From Rhizobium sp. BK313 (lineage in GTDB: Bacteria > Pseudomonadota > Alphaproteobacteria > Rhizobiales > Rhizobiaceae), in NCBI RefSeq assembly GCF_014193655.1, contig NZ_JACHZQ010000005.1:576485-640484 (forward strand): DNA of 64,000 nucleotides. Direction: 5' to 3'. Shown in pieces: positions 8,637-17,168 of the stretch (its first letter is position 1; every line of letters begins with the position of its first letter). Position numbers and translations under genes: made by a program. The notes below the pieces were generated by a model. It was given only the letters and a program-made list of their open reading frames with translations. It was not told the DNA's origin and searched no databases.

Positions 8637-9740
8637 ATGGCCAGCAATCTTGTTTCATCCATCATGCAACTACTGACGCCGGATTTGATCGGTCGCCTGG
8701 CAGGCGCGCTTGGCCTGGATGCCGCCAAGACGCAGCGTGCGATAGCGGCTGCGGTGCCTGCGCTGCTGGCCGGTCTTGGCGGCGTTGCGGCGCAACCTGG
8801 CGGAGCACAGAAAGTCGCCGACGCTGCAAGACAGCAGGGTGGCGCACTCGGCAACCTTGCCGGAATGCTCGCGCCGGATGGCCAGGCGTCCCTTGGCCAG
8901 ACCGGTTCGCAAATCCTGTCATCGTTGTTCGGAGCCGGTGACAGTGGCGCATTGGCGAACGCGGTCGGCAGCTACGCCGGCCTCGACAACAAGGCGAGCA
9001 GTTCCCTTCTGGGCATGCTAGCCCCGATTGTCATGGGCGGCGTTGCCCAGCAAAGTGGTAACGATCTCAGCGCCAACGGCGTTGCCAGTCTCCTCGCCAG
9101 TCAAAAGGACAACATTGTCTCTGCTTTGCCTTCAGGTGTCAGCGATATGCTTGGCGGCACCGGTCTTTTGAGTGCTCTCGGTGGATCCATGCGAACGGCG
9201 ACAGCGGCGCCAAGCCAGGCAGCGGGCCGAGCCACGGCAACTGCATCGTCAATGAGCAACGTTGGCCAGCGCACCGCGTCGGCGGCGTCGTCCGCGTCCT
9301 ATCGCTGGCTCTATTGGCTCATTGCGGCGCTCGTGATCCTGGCAGCGCTCTATTATATCTTCGCAAGGCCAACCGAACAGACGGTCCCGCAAAGCGCGGT
9401 CCCGACGCAGAACCTGACAGTTGGCGGCGTGGATGTGGGCAAACAGCTCACGGATACCTTGACAAATCTGCAAGCCACAGTCACCGGCGTCACCGATGCG
9501 GCATCCGCGCAGGCAGCCCTCCCCAAGCTGCAGGCGGCAGCAGGCGATGTTGACAAGGTCACGGCAACGATCGGACAACTTTCGGCAGAGCAAAAGACCG
9601 CACTTGCGGGCATGCTCAAGCCAATGATGTCGACACTTAACGGGCTGTTCGACAAGATCCTGGCCATCCCGGGCGTATCCGACGTTCTAAAGCCGACAAT
9701 AGATTCGCTAAAGGCAAAACTTGCGACCCTGCCCGCTTGA
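8637..9740 (+). CDS. DUF937 domain protein with one transmembrane helix
   Basis: 367 residues. ATG 8637 follows GGAGGAAAG. The first ~190 residues are a DUF937-type helical region rich in Gly/Ala/Leu, with ALPALLAGLGGVA-like repeats and LLGMLAPIVMGGV. A Ser/Thr/Ala-rich linker (~190-220) is followed by a single transmembrane helix (WLYWLIAALVILAALYYIFA, ~222-241). The C-terminal ~120 residues are predicted helical and probably periplasmic, with VGGVDVGKQLTDTLTNLQ near their start. The function of the family is unknown. The unrecognised gene starting 95 bp downstream on the same strand may be cotranscribed. Confidence 0.75.
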   Translation: MASNLVSSIMQLLTPDLIGRLAGALGLDAAKTQRAIAAAVPALLAGLGGVAAQPGGAQKVADAARQQGGALGNLAGMLAPDGQASLGQTGSQILSSLFGAGDSGALANAVGSYAGLDNKASSSLLGMLAPIVMGGVAQQSGNDLSANGVASLLASQKDNIVSALPSGVSDMLGGTGLLSALGGSMRTATAAPSQAAGRATATASSMSNVGQRTASAASSASYRWLYWLIAALVILAALYYIFARPTEQTVPQSAVPTQNLTVGGVDVGKQLTDTLTNLQATVTGVTDAASAQAALPKLQAAAGDVDKVTATIGQLSAEQKTALAGMLKPMMSTLNGLFDKILAIPGVSDVLKPTIDSLKAKLATLPA

Positions 9741-9835
9741 CGGCGAATGAAATCGATCGCCGGCCATATACGGCCGGCGTGCGAAATCCGCTCGCTTGCA
9801 CCCAGATGAACAGCAAGAGAAAAGGACCGGAGACG

Positions 9836-10345
9836 ATGGCTGACAAATCAACATTCACGCCCGACGAATGGAAGCTGCTGCTGCAAAGCGTGATGGCGGC
9901 AGGCATTGCCGTCACCGCCGCCGATCCAAGTGGACTTTGGGGTATGCTGAAAGAAGGAATGGCCAGCACGCGCGCGCTGCTACAGGCCAAGACCGATCCC
10001 GGAGCGACCTCGCTCGTCTCCGCACTCGTCAGCGACTTCGAAACCTCGGAAGGAAGAACTATCGCGCGGGAAGGCCTTCAGGAAACGCTCAAGGGCTCCA
10101 AGCCGGATGAAATCAAGACCAAATGCATTACCGTCTTGCAGCAGACCAGCGATCTTGTCGCATCCAAGGCGCCGGAGGCCGCCACTGCGTTCAAGACCTG
10201 GCTCTACCGCATTAGCGAGAGCGTTGCCGAAGCCGCAAAGGAGGGCGGGTTCCTTGGTTTTGGCGGGGTAATAGTAAGTGATGCCGAAAAAGCCACGCTT
10301 GCCGAGATTTCGGCAGCGCTGAAACTCGACCAACGCTCAACGTGA
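9836..10345 (+). CDS. Hypothetical soluble protein, partner of the DUF937 gene
   Basis: 169 residues from ATG 9836, which follows AAAGGACCGGAG. The open frame reaches back to 9737, but that part lacks a ribosome site and would abut the previous gene. I do not recognise a family. The protein is mostly helical, acidic and without membrane segments. The N terminus has FTPDEWKLLLQSVMAAG and the end has VSDAEKATLAEISAALKL, a pattern loosely like TerB-type or tellurite-related helical proteins, though not strong enough to name. Position and strand suggest that it is expressed with the DUF937 gene. Confidence 0.65.
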   Translation: MADKSTFTPDEWKLLLQSVMAAGIAVTAADPSGLWGMLKEGMASTRALLQAKTDPGATSLVSALVSDFETSEGRTIAREGLQETLKGSKPDEIKTKCITVLQQTSDLVASKAPEAATAFKTWLYRISESVAEAAKEGGFLGFGGVIVSDAEKATLAEISAALKLDQRST

Positions 10346-11462
10346 TCCGCGCCCGCCATGATTGGACAGAATTGTCTTGCCCCAGCGCCGCAACTAGGCG
10401 CTTCGAGGTTGCGGCATTGGGGAGAGTTATCAGCCCCCAAATACCGCAATAAAAGATAATCGGTGCTGATATAGCATCTGGCGGCGAACGAGAGCGCCCC
10501 GGGAGTGGCTCTCTGATCAGGAGCAAGCTCCTCGACCCGAACGCGGCAACAACCTTGCCGAGCCGGCGCAGGGAACGCGCTGATTTCAAAGGCTCATATT
10601 GGCGGAGAGGGTGGGATGATGAACCGTGGCCGGCACCATCCCTCCTTCTTACGACTGATATACTTCCTTACATGTTCCTTGTTCTTTACGTGTCCCTCCT
10701 TCCTCGCAACTTCCCCTCGCTGTTGCGCTTTGAGCCCCTGTGCCTCGCTACAGGCACCCCTGCGTCTCTCTACCTACGTATCCGTCTATGTGCGTCTCTG
10801 CTCAGAAAGCTAACCGTTCTCATCTCCGGATCGTTCTAGGTTTCGTCTATGCGTTCAGGGTCTAGCCATTTCCTGATGTAGCTACGCAGCTGTTGCTTTA
10901 TCGAGCGTCTGACGTTTGCTCTTTTGCTCATATCTCGTTTAAGAGTGCGACCGTGTTGCTGTGTGCTTGTTGATCGTCTGAGAGATCTGCGGTCGCTCTA
11001 TATGAGCTTCTAGTGAGATTAGCTGTTTTGAATATTAGCCGAAACCTAAGTTGGCGATGACAACGTTTGTCAGCAAAAACCTGTTTTCAACAAGAAATGT
11101 AAACTTAGCGCAACCTTGGATCTGTTTTAGGGAGTAGAACGGGTTGAGTAATCAACCGTCTATGCAGCCCTGATGGTATCATCCCTTTCCCGCGGCAACC
11201 CTATCAAGGGCCTGGAAGTCGCCCTTCCGGCCTTGTCCAGATAAATTGCCACACACCGACGCACGTGCGGCAGAGATCATACAGCTATCCCAGCCAAGAT
11301 GGCCCAAGAGCCATCACCCAACGAGGACGGGATGTTCAGAGCGATGATGGAACCGCGCGTCATCCCCACCATCGATCACCAACACGTTAACGAGCGTGAT
11401 CTTCCGCAGTTGCGACCGGATGATATAAGGCGCGCGTTTTCACTCCAGTGTCTGGACGCATC
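10346..11462. other. Intergenic, 1.1 kb, pyrimidine-biased, no gene recognised
   Basis: No convincing coding frame. From about 10,640 to 10,990 the plus strand is strongly pyrimidine-rich, with TGCGTCTCT repeated near 10,770 and 10,792. It looks unlike the GC-balanced coding DNA around it. A fragment of the tRNA-Ser 3' end lies at 10,600-10,617. The last ~300 bp before the hydrolase gene presumably hold its promoter. Confidence 0.5.
10580..10617 (-). repeat. Direct repeat of the tRNA-Ser 3' end (candidate att scar)
   Basis: TGGCGGAGAGGGTGGGAT at 10,600-10,617 is identical to 12,628-12,645, the acceptor end and part of the T arm of the tRNA-Ser gene, and is in the same orientation. The nearby TGATTTCAAA (10,581-10,590) also recurs at 12,612-12,621 with two bases difference in spacing. 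The rest of the tRNA is absent here. This is the geometry left when an element integrates at a tRNA 3' end. Confidence 0.6.
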
Positions 11463-12503
11463 ATGATCCGCTTAGCATTCACCTTTGGGCTGCTGATTTT
11501 TTTTGCAGCTGGTGTCCGCTCAGCCGAGGCTGACAGTATCAGTGAACCTGCCTATGGGCGGGAGCTGCAAGGATTTGAATATCCGTTCCAAGTCTCGCAT
11601 TATCATTTCAGCTCCCAGGGCCAGGCCGTTGAGATGGCCTATATGGATGTGCGGCCATCTTCGCCCAATGGCCAGACCGCTGTCCTGCTACATGGCAAGA
11701 ATTTCTGTGCAGCAACCTGGGAGGGCTCGATCGAAAGCCTCACCGCTGCCGGCTACCGGGTGATCGCCGTCGATCAGTTGGGCTTCTGCAAATCCAGCAA
11801 GCCGGACGGCTATCAATTTACCTTCCAGCAGCTGGCCAGCAACACGCGGGATCTGCTGGCCTCACTGGATATCCAGCGCTCGGTGGTGATCGGCCACTCC
11901 ACCGGCGGCATGTTGGCGATGCGCTATGCACTGATGTATCCCGACGCTGTCGACCAGCTTGTTCTCGTCGATCCGATCGGGCTGGAGGATTGGAAGACTA
12001 AAGGCGTGCCGTGGCTCAGCCTGGACGGCTGGCTGAAGCGCGAGGACCATGTTTCGGCCGACAGTATCCGGGCCTACGAACGGGCGACATATTATGCCGG
12101 CACCTGGGATCCGTCCTACGAGAAATGGGTGCAAATGCTGGCGGGTCTCTATCGTGGCGCCGGCCGCGCGGCGGTGCAAAAGAGTTCCGCCCGCCTCTAC
12201 GACATGATAGCCACTCAGCCGGTGTTCTACGAGTTCGAACACATCTCCAAACCCGTCCTTTTGATGATCGGCGACAAGGATACCACCGCCATCGGCAAAG
12301 ATCTCGCGCCAGAGGCTATCCGCCCGACACTCGGCAACTACCCCGTTCTCGGTAAGCAGGCAGTTGCCCGTTTTCCGCACGCACAGTTGATGGAATTTCC
12401 TGATCTCGGCCACTCACCGCAAATCCAAGCCCCTGATCGCTTCAACCAGGCTCTGGTGCAATGGCTGCAGCAGCCAACGACCGGCGGTTCTGAAATCAAG
12501 TAA
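11463..12503 (+). CDS. Secreted alpha/beta hydrolase
   Basis: 346 residues from ATG 11463. An in-frame GTG at 11448 is possible, and neither start has a strong ribosome site. An N-terminal signal peptide (MIRLAFTFGLLIFFAAGVRS, then AEA) predicts export. The fold is clear: oxyanion motif HGKNFCAATW, nucleophile elbow GHSTGGM, and the catalytic His in PDLGHSPQ near the C terminus, with an acidic residue expected around MIGDKDT. Cap-domain sequence lies between. Possible activities include esterase, lactonase or peptidase, and nothing in the sequence decides. It is the only gene between the two copies of the tRNA-Ser 3' end, so it may be cargo of a small integrated element. Confidence 0.75.
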   Translation: MIRLAFTFGLLIFFAAGVRSAEADSISEPAYGRELQGFEYPFQVSHYHFSSQGQAVEMAYMDVRPSSPNGQTAVLLHGKNFCAATWEGSIESLTAAGYRVIAVDQLGFCKSSKPDGYQFTFQQLASNTRDLLASLDIQRSVVIGHSTGGMLAMRYALMYPDAVDQLVLVDPIGLEDWKTKGVPWLSLDGWLKREDHVSADSIRAYERATYYAGTWDPSYEKWVQMLAGLYRGAGRAAVQKSSARLYDMIATQPVFYEFEHISKPVLLMIGDKDTTAIGKDLAPEAIRPTLGNYPVLGKQAVARFPHAQLMEFPDLGHSPQIQAPDRFNQALVQWLQQPTTGGSEIK

Positions 12504-12610
12504 ACGCAGGCGATTCGGATCTCTAGCGTTATTGTGCCCCGGCCGAAGAAAATATAAAGGGCGCTGGGCAAAGTGAGAGGTCGGCTGTCGACCGGCGACC
12601 TCAAAATCCA

Positions 12611-12645
12611 CTGATTTCAAACAAATATGGCGGAGAGGGTGGGAT
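12611..12645 (-). repeat. tRNA-proximal copy of the tRNA-Ser 3'-end direct repeat
   Basis: This is the second copy of the repeat at 10,580-10,617. It spans the 3' end of the tRNA gene and about 17 bp beyond it. The two copies bracket about 2 kb with one gene. Confidence 0.6.
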
Positions 12646-12717
12646 TTGAACCCACGATGCCCTTGCAGGCATGCCGCATTTCGAGTGCGGTGCATTCGAC
12701 CACTCTGCCACCTCTCC
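12628..12717 (-). tRNA. tRNA-Ser (anticodon CGA)
   Basis: 90 nt on the minus strand. The acceptor stem pairs GGAGAGG with CCTCTCC, followed by discriminator G and an encoded CCA. The anticodon stem-loop is CCGCA-CTCGAAA-TGCGG, so the anticodon is CGA, reading UCG serine codons. A long variable arm (TGCCTGCAAGGGCA) is as expected for a class II tRNA, and the T arm contains GGGTTCAAATCCC. It sits at the junction between accessory DNA on its 3' side and the conserved rplU region on its 5' side. Confidence 0.97.
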
Positions 12718-12813
12718 GGATATGCTGGTCGGCGCGTTTGAAGCGCGGCGTTCTCATAGCGATAGACGGGGGGGATGGCAAGGGTGAATATTCAAGCTTT
12801 TCATCCTTTTGCC

Positions 12814-12842
12814 TTGACAGATCAGAGACCCTTATATATCCC
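12814..12842 (+). promoter_or_regulatory. Candidate sigma-70 promoter of rplU-rpmA
   Basis: TTGACA at 12,814-12,819 is followed after about 15-16 bp by TATATC/ATATCC (12,835-12,841), in an otherwise GC-rich spacer. Transcription from here would give a leader of about 175 nt before rplU. The short spacer is the main weakness. Confidence 0.5.
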
Positions 12843-13022
12843 GTGCAACGCAATAGGTGTGGATAAGTCCGTGCCTTGGCCGCCTCGCTTTGTGCGGGGT
12901 TTCACCGGCAGATCTTTTTCGAGGCCGCAAGCCTTTGGAATCCCTGCTAAGTTTCGACTGATAAAAAGACGGCCGCTTGTCCTTGTGACAAGAGAGCCGG
13001 AACGAACATGAAAGGATAAAAA

Positions 13023-13340
13023 ATGTTCGCAGTCATCAAGACCGGCGGTAAGCAGTACCGTGTGGCAGCCGACGACGTGCTGACCATCGAGAAGCTGGAA
13101 GCCACCGCCGGCGATACCGTAGAATTCACCGAAGTCCTCGTTATCGGCGAAGGCGCCGACGCTGCGATTGGTGCTCCCTTCGTCAAGGGTGCTTCCGTCA
13201 AGGCCGAAGTGGTCGAGCACAATCGCGGCAAGAAGGTCATCGCCTTCAAGAAGCGCCGTCGTCAGAACTCGAAGCGTTCGCGCGGCCATCGCCAGCATCA
13301 CACGGTCGTCCGTATCACGGACATCGTGGCTGCCAAGTAA
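13023..13340 (+). CDS. rplU: 50S ribosomal protein L21
   Basis: 105 residues, the usual length. It starts MFAVIKTGGKQYRV, the L21 signature, and contains the basic segment KKRRRQNSKRSRGHRQ that contacts 23S rRNA. ATG 13023 follows AAAGGAT. It is cotranscribed with rpmA 32 bp downstream, the conserved bacterial order. Confidence 0.98.
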   Translation: MFAVIKTGGKQYRVAADDVLTIEKLEATAGDTVEFTEVLVIGEGADAAIGAPFVKGASVKAEVVEHNRGKKVIAFKKRRRQNSKRSRGHRQHHTVVRITDIVAAK

Positions 13341-13372
13341 GTAACGGGATCAAGGTTTAAAGGAGAACTCCA

Positions 13373-13642
13373 ATGGCACACAAAAAAGCTGGCGGTTCCT
13401 CGCGCAACGGTCGCGATTCCGACTCCAAGCGCCTTGGCGTGAAGAAGTTCGGCGGCGAAAACGTCGTTGCAGGCAACATTATCGTGCGTCAGCGCGGTAC
13501 GCAGTGGCATCCGGGCGCCAATGTCGGCCTCGGCAAAGATCATACCATTTTTGCGCTTACGGCCGGCAATGTGGACTACCGTACGAAGGCCAATGGCCGC
13601 GTGTACGTGTCTGTAATGCCGAAAGCGGAAGCAGCGGAATAA
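13373..13642 (+). CDS. rpmA: 50S ribosomal protein L27
   Basis: 89 residues. The N terminus MAHKKAGGSSRNGRDSDSKR is diagnostic; in L27 this tail reaches towards the peptidyl-transferase centre. It also has GVKKFGGENV and RQRGTQWHPG. A clear AAAGGAGA ribosome site lies before ATG 13373. It is the last gene of the rplU transcript, followed by a strong intrinsic terminator at 13,708. Confidence 0.98.
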   Translation: MAHKKAGGSSRNGRDSDSKRLGVKKFGGENVVAGNIIVRQRGTQWHPGANVGLGKDHTIFALTAGNVDYRTKANGRVYVSVMPKAEAAE

Positions 13643-13707
13643 GCCGGTAGCGCTCAAAAACAGCCGGCGTCTCATCGACCCGGCTGATCGCATCAGGTTC
13701 AGTCAAG

Positions 13708-13741
13708 AAAAAGGGGAGATGGGGCGCCATCTCCCCTTTTT
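13708..13741 (+). terminator. Intrinsic terminator after rpmA
   Basis: A near-perfect hairpin: AAAAGGGGAGATGG, loop GGCG, then CCATCTCCCC followed by a run of T. It separates rplU-rpmA from the acetyltransferase genes. Confidence 0.9.
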
Positions 13742-13770
13742 CTTTACCCTCAACCAAGGAGGACTGAACC

Positions 13771-14406
13771 ATGCAAGGCGAATTGTTAAGGGAAGACCAA
13801 TCGAGGTCTCCCGAAGAACGGCTGAGGCCGGAGCGGTTAAGGACCGATTGCCCTGTCTTGTTATCGGAAAGGCTCGTTCTGCGCGCGCCCCACGAAGAAG
13901 ACATCGACGCCCTTGCCCATCTCGCCAACAACGCCAACGTCGCCACTATGGTATCGCGTATGCCGCACCCGTATACGACCAATGATGCCGCCGATTTCGT
14001 GCGACGCACGAAGCTTGGCGAGATTGGCAAGTGCGTCTATGCGATCACCAAAGCCGAAAACGGCGCCTTTCTCGGTTGCTGCGGCGTCGAGCCGACGGCC
14101 GACCCGCAGACAGTCGAGATCGGTTATTGGCTGGGCGAGCCCTATTGGAACCGGGGCTATATGACGGAAGCCGCTCATGCCTTGATCGACATGGTCTTCC
14201 GTACGCGTGAGAACGTCGCCCAGATCGATGCCCGTTGCCGGGTGATGAACGTTGCCTCCCGAAGGGTTGTGCAGAAGTGCGGCTTCCAGTTCCAGGGATC
14301 CGGCCTTGCCGCATCGCTGGCGCTCGGCAGCACGGTATCGGTCGAATGGTACCGGCTCGACCGCAAGACCTGGATGTCACTGCGTAGCTGGGGAGGTCTG
14401 AGATGA
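13771..14406 (+). CDS. GNAT acetyltransferase, RimJ/RimL type
   Basis: 211 residues. Residues ~30-190 are a GNAT fold: SERLVLRAPHEEDIDAL (first strand and helix), EIGYWLGEPYWNRGYMTEA (the acetyl-CoA motif A region with Arg-Gly-Tyr), and NVASRRVVQKCGFQ (motif B). The family acetylates N-terminal amines of ribosomal proteins or small molecules, and the substrate here is unknown. The next acetyltransferase overlaps its stop codon by 4 bp (ATGA), so the two are translationally coupled. The ~30-residue extension before the GNAT domain is of uncertain value, but ATG 13771 follows AAGGAGG. Confidence 0.88.
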   Translation: MQGELLREDQSRSPEERLRPERLRTDCPVLLSERLVLRAPHEEDIDALAHLANNANVATMVSRMPHPYTTNDAADFVRRTKLGEIGKCVYAITKAENGAFLGCCGVEPTADPQTVEIGYWLGEPYWNRGYMTEAAHALIDMVFRTRENVAQIDARCRVMNVASRRVVQKCGFQFQGSGLAASLALGSTVSVEWYRLDRKTWMSLRSWGGLR

Positions 14407-14990
14407 ACGCCGCCACTCTTGTCCGCCGCGACACCCGCATCCTGACGCCCGGACCGACGCCCGTCATTCAGACGGAACGGCTGACGCTCCGCCCACACCG
14501 GCTCGTCGATGCCGATGCGATCACGGAATCCCTGTCGGATTTCGCGGTCACGCGTATGCTGGCCCGTGTTCCAACGCCTTATGACCGGCAGGATGCCCTG
14601 GACTGGCTGGTCCGGAACACCCCCGGCATCGGTAGCGACTGGACGCTGGCCATCACCGAACGGGACGATGTCCATATCGGCATGGTCGGCATAGAACTGC
14701 GGCATGGCCGCTGGCATCTCGGCTATTGGCTGAACCGCTACTACTGGCGGCGCGGCATCATGACTGAGGCAGTCACAGCCGCTCTCGAGCGCTTCGGCCG
14801 CCGCATGCCCGACGTCGCAGTGTTCTCAGGCGTCTTCGCCGACAATCCGGCGTCGTTGAAGCTGCAGCAGAAGTTGGGCTTCGACATCACCGGCTGCGCA
14901 GAGATCTACAGCTTCGCCCGTAGCACAATGGTTCCGCATATCGAAACCGTGCTGAAGCCCGGGGCGTTGCGGCTCTCGCAGGCGTCATGA
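14403..14990 (+). CDS. GNAT acetyltransferase, second of a coupled pair
   Basis: 195 residues. GNAT motifs are TERLTLRPHRLVDADAI, HLGYWLNRYYWRRGIMTEAV (acetyl-CoA binding) and NPASLKLQQKLGF. It resembles its upstream neighbour in layout, so the pair probably arose by duplication and may act on related substrates. It overlaps the upstream stop by 4 bp. An exonuclease-type gene converges on it from the right. Confidence 0.88.
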   Translation: MNAATLVRRDTRILTPGPTPVIQTERLTLRPHRLVDADAITESLSDFAVTRMLARVPTPYDRQDALDWLVRNTPGIGSDWTLAITERDDVHIGMVGIELRHGRWHLGYWLNRYYWRRGIMTEAVTAALERFGRRMPDVAVFSGVFADNPASLKLQQKLGFDITGCAEIYSFARSTMVPHIETVLKPGALRLSQAS

Positions 14991-15011
14991 GGCCGTGAAA
15001 AATCCGTCAAC

Positions 15012-15028
15012 GCCGGTTCTGCCGGCGG
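15012..15028. terminator. Possible hairpin between convergent genes
   Basis: CGCCGG-TTCTG-CCGGCG forms a 6-bp stem between the acetyltransferase stop and the convergent exonuclease-type gene. On the minus strand a run of T follows a few bases later. It is short, so only a weak call. Confidence 0.4.
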
Positions 15029-15036
15029 TGACACCC

Positions 15037-15888
15037 CTAGCCATCAATCTCAATCCATACCGGAAAATGATCAGAGCCTTCGGCCTCAAGATCCACATGG
15101 GCCGATCGCAAACGATCACTCAGTCCGCAACTGATGAAGCAGTAGTCAATATGCATTCGCTTGCTGCGATCCTCGGGATCCATCCAACTATAGACTTCAG
15201 GCTTCAGCCAGCCGGCCGCGTCGAGCGCGTCGATCGGCGTGTCGAAACGCGGCATGCGGCCATAGAAGGCATCCTTCAGTCCTGCAAGCGCGCAATATTC
15301 CGGCGATTCCGGCACCATGTTGAAATCGCCCATCAGGACAAAATCCTCCGGCAGCGGCGGATCGCTGTGGTCGATCTCCATAGCGCCCGTCAGCGAACCG
15401 CCATCGCGCGCAAAGTTGATCGCATGATCCTTGAGACAGTGGATCTGGCGGATGCGCTCGTCCGGAGCGACATGGTCGAGCTGCACGGAGTAGGCCCGGA
15501 TCGCACCGCCAGGTGCATCGATCACCGCCTCGACGGCAGCGCGCTGCAGATTGAGTTTGGAAATCGTGCGACTGCGAGGCAGAAGCAGCGTCCGCGTCGC
15601 AAGAATCGGCCAGCGCGACAGAACCATGTTGCCGAACTGGAAGCGGAGATCGCGTGGACCAGCGCCCGGCGGCAGCAGGTCCATCCCCACCCCATAGATG
15701 GTATAGTGGTCCGGCAGCAACGTCTCGATCGCGGCGACCATGTCGATACCGCCGTTAGGGGCGAAACCGCGGGATACCTCTTGCAATCCGATAATGTCGG
15801 CTCCGGCAAGGTTTGCGACGATGCGCTCAAGATCGTATCTGCCATCGAGGCCAAAGCCGTATTGTATGTTATAGCTCACCAACTTCAC
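15037..15888 (-). CDS. Endonuclease/exonuclease/phosphatase-family protein
   Basis: 283 residues from GTG 15888 (VKLVSYNIQYG), with GAGG upstream. The open frame reaches 16089, but the extra part is basic, unlike the family, and would overlap obgE. Family motifs of the DNase I-like fold are VSYNIQYG, IGLQEVSRG (catalytic Glu), MGDFNMVPES (Asp-Asn) and GSDHFPVWIEI (terminal Asp-His). Members cleave phosphodiesters in DNA, phosphoinositides or sphingomyelin. No signal peptide is seen, so a cytoplasmic nuclease or phosphatase is likely. The gene is divergent from obgE. Confidence 0.82.
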   Translation of the reverse strand: MKLVSYNIQYGFGLDGRYDLERIVANLAGADIIGLQEVSRGFAPNGGIDMVAAIETLLPDHYTIYGVGMDLLPPGAGPRDLRFQFGNMVLSRWPILATRTLLLPRSRTISKLNLQRAAVEAVIDAPGGAIRAYSVQLDHVAPDERIRQIHCLKDHAINFARDGGSLTGAMEIDHSDPPLPEDFVLMGDFNMVPESPEYCALAGLKDAFYGRMPRFDTPIDALDAAGWLKPEVYSWMDPEDRSKRMHIDYCFISCGLSDRLRSAHVDLEAEGSDHFPVWIEIDG

Positions 15889-16067
15889 GATAATCTTTGA
15901 CCTCAGACTGAACCGCCTATATCGAAGGCGGCATACGGGTAAATGACCGCGCTGCATGTCCTGGCGGATGTGCAAAGGACGCGATAACAATTGAAAAGGG
16001 CGCATGAGCCTGTCCCGAATCGAACCCGATCGAGGATCATGCGCCAATACCGAGTGACGGAAGTAAA

Positions 16068-17168
16068 ATGAAATTTCTCGACGAAGCAAAGGTCTATATT
16101 CGGTCTGGTGATGGCGGCGCAGGTAGCGTTTCCTTCCGGCGTGAGAAATTCATCGAGTTCGGCGGTCCGGACGGCGGCGATGGCGGCCGTGGCGGCGACG
16201 TCTGGGTCGAGGCCGTCAACGGGCTGAATACGTTAATCGACTTCCGCTATCAGCAACATTTCAAGGCCACGATCGGCACGCATGGCATGGGCAAGAACCG
16301 CGCCGGCGCCAAGGGCGAAGACGTAACGCTGAAGGTGCCGGTCGGCACGCAGATCTTCGAAGAAGACGGGGAAACCCTGATCTGCGACATCACGCAGGAA
16401 GGCCAGCGCTTTCGCCTGGCGCCAGGCGGAAATGGCGGTTTCGGCAACGCCTATTTCAAATCCTCGGTCAATCAGGCCCCCGACTGGGCCAATCCCGGTC
16501 TGCCGGGTGAAGAAAAAACCATCTGGCTACGGCTGAAGCTGATCGCCGATGCCGGCCTCGTCGGCCTGCCGAATGCAGGCAAATCGACTTTTCTCGCTGC
16601 CGTCAGCCGTGCCCGGCCGAAGATAGCCAATTATCCATTCACGACGCTGCATCCCAATCTTGGCGTCGCCACCATCGATGGCCAGGAATTCGTGCTGGCC
16701 GACATTCCCGGCCTGATCGAAGGGGCGCATGAAGGTGTCGGTATTGGCGACCGCTTCCTCGGCCATGTCGAGCGCACGCGCGTGCTGCTGCATCTTGTCT
16801 CCGCCCAGGAAGAGAAGGTCGGCAAGGCCTACAAGACGGTCAAACACGAGCTCGAAGCCTACGGCAATAACATTACTGACAAACCTGAAATCGTCGCGCT
16901 ATCGCAGATCGATGTGGTGGACGAGGAAATGCTGAAGAAGAAGACGCGCGAGCTTGCGCGGGCGTGCGGCAAGACACCCTTCCAGATTTCCGCCGTCACC
17001 GGTCGCGGCATGACCGAAGTGCTGCGCGCGCTGCGCGACGTCATCGTCGAAGCCAATGCGGGCGAAGCGGACAAGCCGGCGAAAACGCATAAGCTGCGCC
17101 ATCGCGACATGCAGGCCTCCGACGACGTGGACGAGGGGGACGGTGATCACGAGGAGCAGCAGGGATGA
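16068..17168 (+). CDS. obgE: GTPase ObgE/CgtA
   Basis: 366 residues. The N-terminal Obg fold (1-158) starts MKFLDEAKVYIRSGDGGAG and is Gly-rich. The G domain has GLPNAGKST (P-loop), the switch region YPFTTLHPNLG, and DIPGLIEGAHEGVG (Walker B region). The base-recognition NKxD is not canonical and reads SQIDVVDEE here. A short acidic C-terminal tail replaces any OCT domain. Obg acts in late 50S assembly and stress control. It is upstream of proB, whose ATG overlaps its stop by 4 bp. The obgE-proB-proA-nadD order is standard in Rhizobiales. Confidence 0.97.
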   Translation: MKFLDEAKVYIRSGDGGAGSVSFRREKFIEFGGPDGGDGGRGGDVWVEAVNGLNTLIDFRYQQHFKATIGTHGMGKNRAGAKGEDVTLKVPVGTQIFEEDGETLICDITQEGQRFRLAPGGNGGFGNAYFKSSVNQAPDWANPGLPGEEKTIWLRLKLIADAGLVGLPNAGKSTFLAAVSRARPKIANYPFTTLHPNLGVATIDGQEFVLADIPGLIEGAHEGVGIGDRFLGHVERTRVLLHLVSAQEEKVGKAYKTVKHELEAYGNNITDKPEIVALSQIDVVDEEMLKKKTRELARACGKTPFQISAVTGRGMTEVLRALRDVIVEANAGEADKPAKTHKLRHRDMQASDDVDEGDGDHEEQQG

